From an uncultured Caulobacterales bacterium (lineage in GTDB: Bacteria > Pseudomonadota > Alphaproteobacteria > Caulobacterales > Maricaulaceae), in the NCBI GenBank assembly GCA_937929915.1, contig CALFUN010000025.1, forward strand, positions 1 through 49,631: a stretch of 49,631 nt of DNA, written 5' to 3'. Every line of letters begins with the position of its first letter. The stretch's first letter is position 1. The translations under genes were made by a program, and so were the position numbers. The notes beneath the pieces were generated by a model, which was given only the letters and a program-made list of their open reading frames with translations, had not been told where the DNA came from and did no database searches. Shown one piece after another: positions 45,833-49,631 of this stretch.

Positions 45833-45949
45833 TTATAACTTATTTTGTTTCATATCAGAGCGTTTAGCTTCGCTCGCATCATGGCGCCATGCAAGCCCCA
45901 GCACCACCTTGCATAAACGGTCAACTGGCACAGCAAACGTTAGAGACAT
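45833..45949 (-). pseudogene. Possible DUF983 gene remnant or 38-aa ORF
   Basis: Between ctaE and surf1 alphaproteobacteria usually have a DUF983 gene (established order, from memory). Here a 201-bp gap holds only a 38-codon frame from ATG 45947-45949, ending three bases before surf1. Its text VDRLCKVVLGLAWRHDASEAKR loosely resembles the DUF983 C-terminus (R-P-x-K-x-x-L-x-x-x-x-x-R-H-x-A-x-E). No SD is visible, and stops interrupt all frames upstream. A degraded remnant is the best reading, with low certainty. Confidence 0.3.
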
Positions 45950-46030
45950 AAGAGCCGCAGGCTTAAGCCCAATTTTCGCAGCCTAAAGGTTTATAACCGC
46001 GCCTGCGAGATTGAGCCTTGAGCCACGCAG

Positions 46031-46993
46031 CTAACCGCCTGTTGCAAAGACAATATAGACGAAAGCAAAAAGGAACAGCCAAACAACATCAACAAAATGC
46101 CAATACCAAGCCGCAGCTTCGAGGCCGAAATGCTTTTCAGACTTCAAGCCGCCGCGCATCATTCTAGCCCAGCAAACTAGCAAGAAAATTGTTCCGATAA
46201 GCACATGTAATCCATGGAAACCCGTTGCCATAAAGAAGGCAGACCCATAAGCGTTTGCGCCAATCCAAGCTTCATGACCTTCGCCGCGTGCATGGAAGAG
46301 TTCAACATATTCGACGCCTTGGAAAAAGGTGAATAAAATCCCCAAAGCCACGGTTAAGAACAAACCCCACTTCGCGCCTTGGCGATCATTATGAATAAGC
46401 GCGTGATGCGCCCATGTCACTGTCGTCCCAGAGAGCAGCAAAATAAGTGTATTAATAAGCGGCAAGTTAAACGGATCAACAGATGTCACACCCGGCGCCA
46501 TAGATGTTGCATATTCGCTGGCATTTTCTAAAATGTCAGGGTTCCAGCCTGCGCGTTTTTCTTTGAAAAGCCCAAGCTCGAAAAACATCCAGAACCAGCC
46601 CACAAAGAACATAGCTTCTTGCATGATAAACATAATCATGCCGTAGCGCAGGCCAATATCGACAACGGGCGTATGGTCGCCCGCCTCTGATTCGCGGGCC
46701 ACATCACGCCACCAGCCATACATGACATAAACAGCAAATATACAGCCAATCAGCAAGATGATCCAACCGCCATTTGTTTCTGCGGCCTTTTCTCCTAAAA
46801 TCGTGGCTTTTAAACTATCAAGACCACTAGCAAAGAACCATTCCATCATCGGGCTATCGCCCGTGCGCTGTACAAGGCCCGCAAAGAATGTGACCATGCC
46901 AAGCCCCCATGTCAGGGCCGCCAGACCAGATAGAAACGGCCACGGACTTGGCGGTATTAGGTGATAGTCGTGTTCAACGGCATGTCCAGCCAT
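46031..46993 (-). CDS. ctaE: Cytochrome c oxidase subunit III
   Basis: 320-aa seven-helix membrane subunit of aa3-type oxidase. Typical segments are PWPFLSGLAALTWGLGMV, GMIMFIMQEAMFFVGWFWMFFE (helix III acidic residue), TWAHHALI, GFHGLHVLIGTIFLLVCW and the C-terminal AAAWYWHFVDVVWLFLFAFVYI. Internal loops (DILENASEYATSMAPG) make it longer than the minimal subunit III. GAGGA lies before the ATG at 46991-46993. Confidence 0.97.
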   Translation of the reverse strand: MAGHAVEHDYHLIPPSPWPFLSGLAALTWGLGMVTFFAGLVQRTGDSPMMEWFFASGLDSLKATILGEKAAETNGGWIILLIGCIFAVYVMYGWWRDVARESEAGDHTPVVDIGLRYGMIMFIMQEAMFFVGWFWMFFELGLFKEKRAGWNPDILENASEYATSMAPGVTSVDPFNLPLINTLILLLSGTTVTWAHHALIHNDRQGAKWGLFLTVALGILFTFFQGVEYVELFHARGEGHEAWIGANAYGSAFFMATGFHGLHVLIGTIFLLVCWARMMRGGLKSEKHFGLEAAAWYWHFVDVVWLFLFAFVYIVFATGG

Positions 46994-47074
46994 GATGTAA
47001 TCCTCTTCACGCGAATAAGCTGCGTTAATTTAGCGATGCTATAGCGGGACATAGCCCGTATCGCAATATCACTT

Positions 47075-47686
47075 TTACTCGTTTCCTGTTTTATGGCGGG
47101 GCAAGCCAATATTATTATCAGCTTTCAAGGGTGTTTTGATAAGCCTCTCGGTTTTCTTAACCGCTTTGGGCTTATCGACCTCAAAAAATGTATAACTCAG
47201 TGTAATTTCACGCACATCATCAAGACGCTTATCCTCGTCAAGCTGTGGATCAACAAAAAATAAAACAGGCAAAGGTAACTCTTGGCCGGGCTGTATGGTT
47301 TGTTCTTCAAAACAAAAACAATCCGTCTTGATAAAAAACGGCGCGGCCTTGATCGGCGTGACATTGAAATTTGCAACACCCGTGACAGCTACAGATGATG
47401 TGTTCTTTACCGTGTAATAGGCCAGACCTGATTCTCCGAGGCGCACGGTCATTTTCTTATCTTGCGCTACAAAATCCCATGGCAAGCCAGAGGCAACATT
47501 CGAGTCGAATTTGACGAGAACTTCGCGGTCAATAATTTCCGAAAGATTATCTTCAGCTTGGCCCGGTGTTCCGCCGTAACCCGTGACCTTGCAAAACGTA
47601 TCATAAAGCGGTTTGGAGGCAAAGCCGAGGCCAAGCATCGCGACGCCGACACAGGTTAAAATCTGGGCTGTACGGGCTTTACTCAC
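47075..47686 (-). CDS. ctaG: Cytochrome c oxidase assembly protein CtaG (Cox11)
   Basis: 203-aa copper chaperone for the CuB site of subunit I. One N-terminal membrane helix is followed by the periplasmic Ig-like domain; YDTFCKVTGYGGTP is the family signature, and the copper cysteines lie in TDCFCFEEQTI. The start is GTG at 47684-47686, with TGAGG seven bases upstream overlapping the coxF stop. Confidence 0.96.
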   Translation of the reverse strand: MSKARTAQILTCVGVAMLGLGFASKPLYDTFCKVTGYGGTPGQAEDNLSEIIDREVLVKFDSNVASGLPWDFVAQDKKMTVRLGESGLAYYTVKNTSSVAVTGVANFNVTPIKAAPFFIKTDCFCFEEQTIQPGQELPLPVLFFVDPQLDEDKRLDDVREITLSYTFFEVDKPKAVKKTERLIKTPLKADNNIGLPRHKTGNE

Positions 47687-47695
47687 GACAAAACC

Positions 47696-47854
47696 TCATG
47701 ACGGCAAAACGCCGCGTGATACCATTGTAACAAAAACAAAGGCCGTAAAACCAAGCAAGGCCAGCGCTAAAGCCACATTACGCTTGGTACGGGCTTTAAT
47801 TTCTGCATCCGTTGGCTCGACAAAATGTTTCGGCTTATCGCGATATTCTCTCAT
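47696..47854 (-). CDS. CoxF-like small membrane protein
   Basis: 52-aa protein read from the ATG at 47852-47854: a charged N-terminal half ([26 protein letters not shown]) and one membrane helix ([19 protein letters not shown]). A small protein of this design is regularly found between ctaB and ctaG in alphaproteobacteria and is called CoxF or a hypothetical. The ATG overlaps the ctaB stop (ATGA), and its stop lies within the ctaG ribosome site, so all three are coupled. Role in oxidase assembly is inferred. Confidence 0.82.
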   Translation of the reverse strand: MREYRDKPKHFVEPTDAEIKARTKRNVALALALLGFTAFVFVTMVSRGVLPS

Positions 47855-48849
47855 CCGCCCAGCCCTTTGAGCAAGCCCTCAACCGCTAGCACGCCAAACA
47901 TGGCAAAGAGATAGATGATCGAGAAGGCAAAGAGATTACGCGCAGCGCGGTCGCCCGCTTGGACAGCATATAGCGAGGCTTCATCCGCCGCCTTATCGCG
48001 CTCACCTGCGCGCGATAGCCAAACTTTATAGGCCATAGCTAGAAAGGCGAGATTGAGCAGCACAGCTGCAAAAGCATAAAGCGCGCCGCCCAGTCCTGTC
48101 ACGATTGGCAACATAGCCGTTATCGCCAGAACCACACTATATATCATGATTTGATTACGCGTCGATTTTGGCCCTGCCACATTGGGCATCATTGGAATAC
48201 CGACCTTGCCGTAATCACCGGCTTTATAGAGCGCAAGCGCCCAAAAATGCGGCGGCGTCCAGATAAAAATAATCATAAAGAGTATAATGGAATCAAGCGT
48301 CACCATTCCTGTCACAGCCGCATAACCAACCATTGGCGGAAAGGCTCCTGCCGCGCCGCCTATGACGATATTTTGCGGCGTGCGGCGTTTAAGCCACATC
48401 GTATAAATGACAAGATAGAAGAAAATCGTAAAGGCCAGCAAAGCTGCAGCGACCCAGTTAGATGCAATATATAACACCCAAACAGACGCGGCGCTTATCA
48501 CAGCCCCAAAGCCAAGCGCAGCACGCGGCGCCATTTTACCTTGCGGGATCGGCCGTTTTTTCGTGCGCGACATTTGCGCGTCAATATCCGCGTCATACCA
48601 CATATTCAGCGCGCCCGAGGCCCCTGCCCCTGCGGCGATACAAATGATAGAGGCCATCGCGGCCCAGAGCGGCATCGTTCCCGGCGCAAGAACTAAGCCT
48701 GCCCAAGCCGTAAAGACCACAAGGCTCATGACTCGCGGCTTCATAAGCGCGAAGAAATCCGACGGCTCAGCGAGGCTAAGACCGGATGGATTAAAGGCTG
48801 CACCCGAAGATGCAGCCTTTATATCAGTGTTATGTGAGGCTGCGCTCAT
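47851..48849 (-). CDS. ctaB: Protoheme IX farnesyltransferase (haem O synthase)
   Basis: 332-aa membrane prenyltransferase adding a farnesyl group to haem b, making haem O for the oxidase. [20 protein letters not shown], the first aspartate motif [21 protein letters not shown] and the later [27 protein letters not shown] are diagnostic. The ATG (48847-48849) overlaps the ctaD stop by one base (TAATG). Confidence 0.97.
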   Translation of the reverse strand: MSAASHNTDIKAASSGAAFNPSGLSLAEPSDFFALMKPRVMSLVVFTAWAGLVLAPGTMPLWAAMASIICIAAGAGASGALNMWYDADIDAQMSRTKKRPIPQGKMAPRAALGFGAVISAASVWVLYIASNWVAAALLAFTIFFYLVIYTMWLKRRTPQNIVIGGAAGAFPPMVGYAAVTGMVTLDSIILFMIIFIWTPPHFWALALYKAGDYGKVGIPMMPNVAGPKSTRNQIMIYSVVLAITAMLPIVTGLGGALYAFAAVLLNLAFLAMAYKVWLSRAGERDKAADEASLYAVQAGDRAARNLFAFSIIYLFAMFGVLAVEGLLKGLGG

Positions 48850-49631
48850 TAATGCTCATCAGTGTCTTCAATGCGCGGGAGCGTATTGAATTGGTGATAA
48901 GGCGGCGGGGACGGCAATGTCCACTCAAGTGTTGTTGCGCCCTCGCCCCAATAGCTATCCGCAGCCGGACGGCGGCGAATAAAGGCTTCAACCAACATGA
49001 TGAGGAAGAACGCCACACCCGCGAGTGTGATATAGGCACCGGCTGAAGAGACTTGGTTCCAAAGTTCGAACTCTTCCGGATAGTCAATATAGCGGCGCGG
49101 CATGCCGTTCAGCCCGAGGAAATGCTGCGGGAAGAAGATGACATTTACGCCGATAAAGAAGAGCCAGAAATGCGCCGCAGCCAGCCACTTATTATAGAGG
49201 TAGCCGGACATTTTACCGAACCAGTAATAGAAGCCGCAGAAGATTCCAAAGACCGCGCCCATAGACAGCACGTAATGGAAGTGAGCCACAACATAATAGG
49301 TATCGTGAAGCGCGACATCAACACCCGCATTAGCGAGCATAACGCCTGTGACGCCGCCAATGACAAAGAGGAAGATAAAGGCCAGCGCCCACTGCATGGG
49401 GATAGAAAAGCTAATGGATCCGCCCCACATCGTTGCAAGCCATGAGAAAATTTTGACGCCTGTTGGCACCGCAATCACGAGGGTCGCCGCGAGGAAGTAA
49501 GCCTTAAGGTCAACATCCATACCGACGGTGTACATGTGGTGAGCCCAAACAACAAAGCCAACAACACCGATGGCGACCATGGCATATGCCATGCCGAGAT
49601 AGCCAAAGATAGGTTTCTTGGAGAATGTCGA
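48849..49631 (-). CDS. ctaD: Cytochrome c oxidase subunit I, C-terminal part (runs off window)
   Basis: The last 260 residues of the aa3 oxidase subunit I; the N-terminal half lies past the right edge. [41 protein letters not shown] (helix VIII, K-channel threonine and lysine region), then [17 protein letters not shown] with the haem-ligand histidines, and the C-terminal [15 protein letters not shown] identify an A-type haem-copper oxidase. First gene seen of the ctaD-ctaB-coxF-ctaG-ctaE-surf1 series. Confidence 0.97.
   Translation of the reverse strand, partial: STFSKKPIFGYLGMAYAMVAIGVVGFVVWAHHMYTVGMDVDLKAYFLAATLVIAVPTGVKIFSWLATMWGGSISFSIPMQWALAFIFLFVIGGVTGVMLANAGVDVALHDTYYVVAHFHYVLSMGAVFGIFCGFYYWFGKMSGYLYNKWLAAAHFWLFFIGVNVIFFPQHFLGLNGMPRRYIDYPEEFELWNQVSSAGAYITLAGVAFFLIMLVEAFIRRRPAADSYWGEGATTLEWTLPSPPPYHQFNTLPRIEDTDEH

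Overview
The window is a chromosomal segment of an alphaproteobacterium. The best fit is the Maricaulales/Hyphomonadaceae branch near Caulobacter (inference). The supporting signs are a CcrM-type GANTC methyltransferase gene with a perfect CtrA box (TTAA-N7-TTAA) upstream, the alphaproteobacterial F0 operon atpI-B-E-F'-F kept apart from F1, a split glycine decarboxylase (gcvPA/gcvPB), the ctaD-ctaB-coxF-ctaG-ctaE-surf1 cytochrome oxidase block, and the mutY / DUF721 / DsbA / smc neighbourhood. Base composition looks roughly balanced, low for that group. I see no rRNA, tRNA, CRISPR array, insertion sequence, integrase or phage gene. This is dense housekeeping DNA with a few unusual insertions.

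Layout. 0-4.5 kb (minus): two tandem DUF2007 genes, glyQ, glyS and the start of ppdK. 4.6-11 kb: a long-chain polyprenyl diphosphate synthase facing a WecA/MraY-type glycan-lipid transferase, ispE, a secreted TPR protein and the ETF-ubiquinone oxidoreductase. 11.2-14.4 kb (plus): a protease-like/RimK fusion, a family-4-like uracil-DNA glycosylase without Fe-S cysteines, and a lipoprotein carrying a complete set of subclass B1 metallo-beta-lactamase zinc ligands. 14.3-16.2 kb (minus): a TIGR04282/TIGR04283 glycosyltransferase pair and a small secreted protein. 16.3-18.8 kb (plus): rnhB, ccrM with a cell-cycle-type promoter, and a DUF2853 gene. 18.8-26.3 kb: mutY (minus), then DUF721/DciA, three consecutive DsbA-like thiol oxidoreductases and smc (plus). 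26.5-28.4 kb: a secreted TPR protein and a c-type cytochrome lipoprotein. 28.6-31.1 kb: the F0 ATP synthase operon. 31.2-36.1 kb (minus): a glycine-riboswitch-controlled gcvT-gcvH-(58-aa membrane protein)-gcvPA-gcvPB operon. 36.3-37.7 kb: a Gln-rich protein translationally coupled to a PqqB-like metallo-hydrolase lipoprotein. 37.7-45 kb: argS and a lipoprotein (minus), ispH and rnhA (plus), NfeD/SPFH and a peroxiredoxin (minus), YqgE (plus). 44.5-49.6 kb (minus): the cytochrome c oxidase assembly operon, running off the window inside ctaD.

How the genes fit together. Aerobic respiration dominates: ETF-QO, ubiquinone side-chain synthesis, aa3 oxidase with haem and copper assembly factors, and the F0 sector. 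Glycine is a second theme: glycyl-tRNA synthetase and a riboswitch-regulated cleavage system. Genome maintenance is a third: ccrM, smc, mutY, UDG, both RNases H, DciA.

The least ordinary material is (1) the B1 metallo-beta-lactamase-like lipoprotein; (2) two back-to-back CtrA boxes plus two GANTC sites at the start of the third DsbA gene, just ahead of smc; (3) the DsbA triplication; (4) the protease-like/RimK fusion; (5) a glycine-zipper mini-protein wedged with no spacing into the gcv operon; and (6) an AT-rich insertion within glyS. I found no clearly new multi-gene defence or mobile system.
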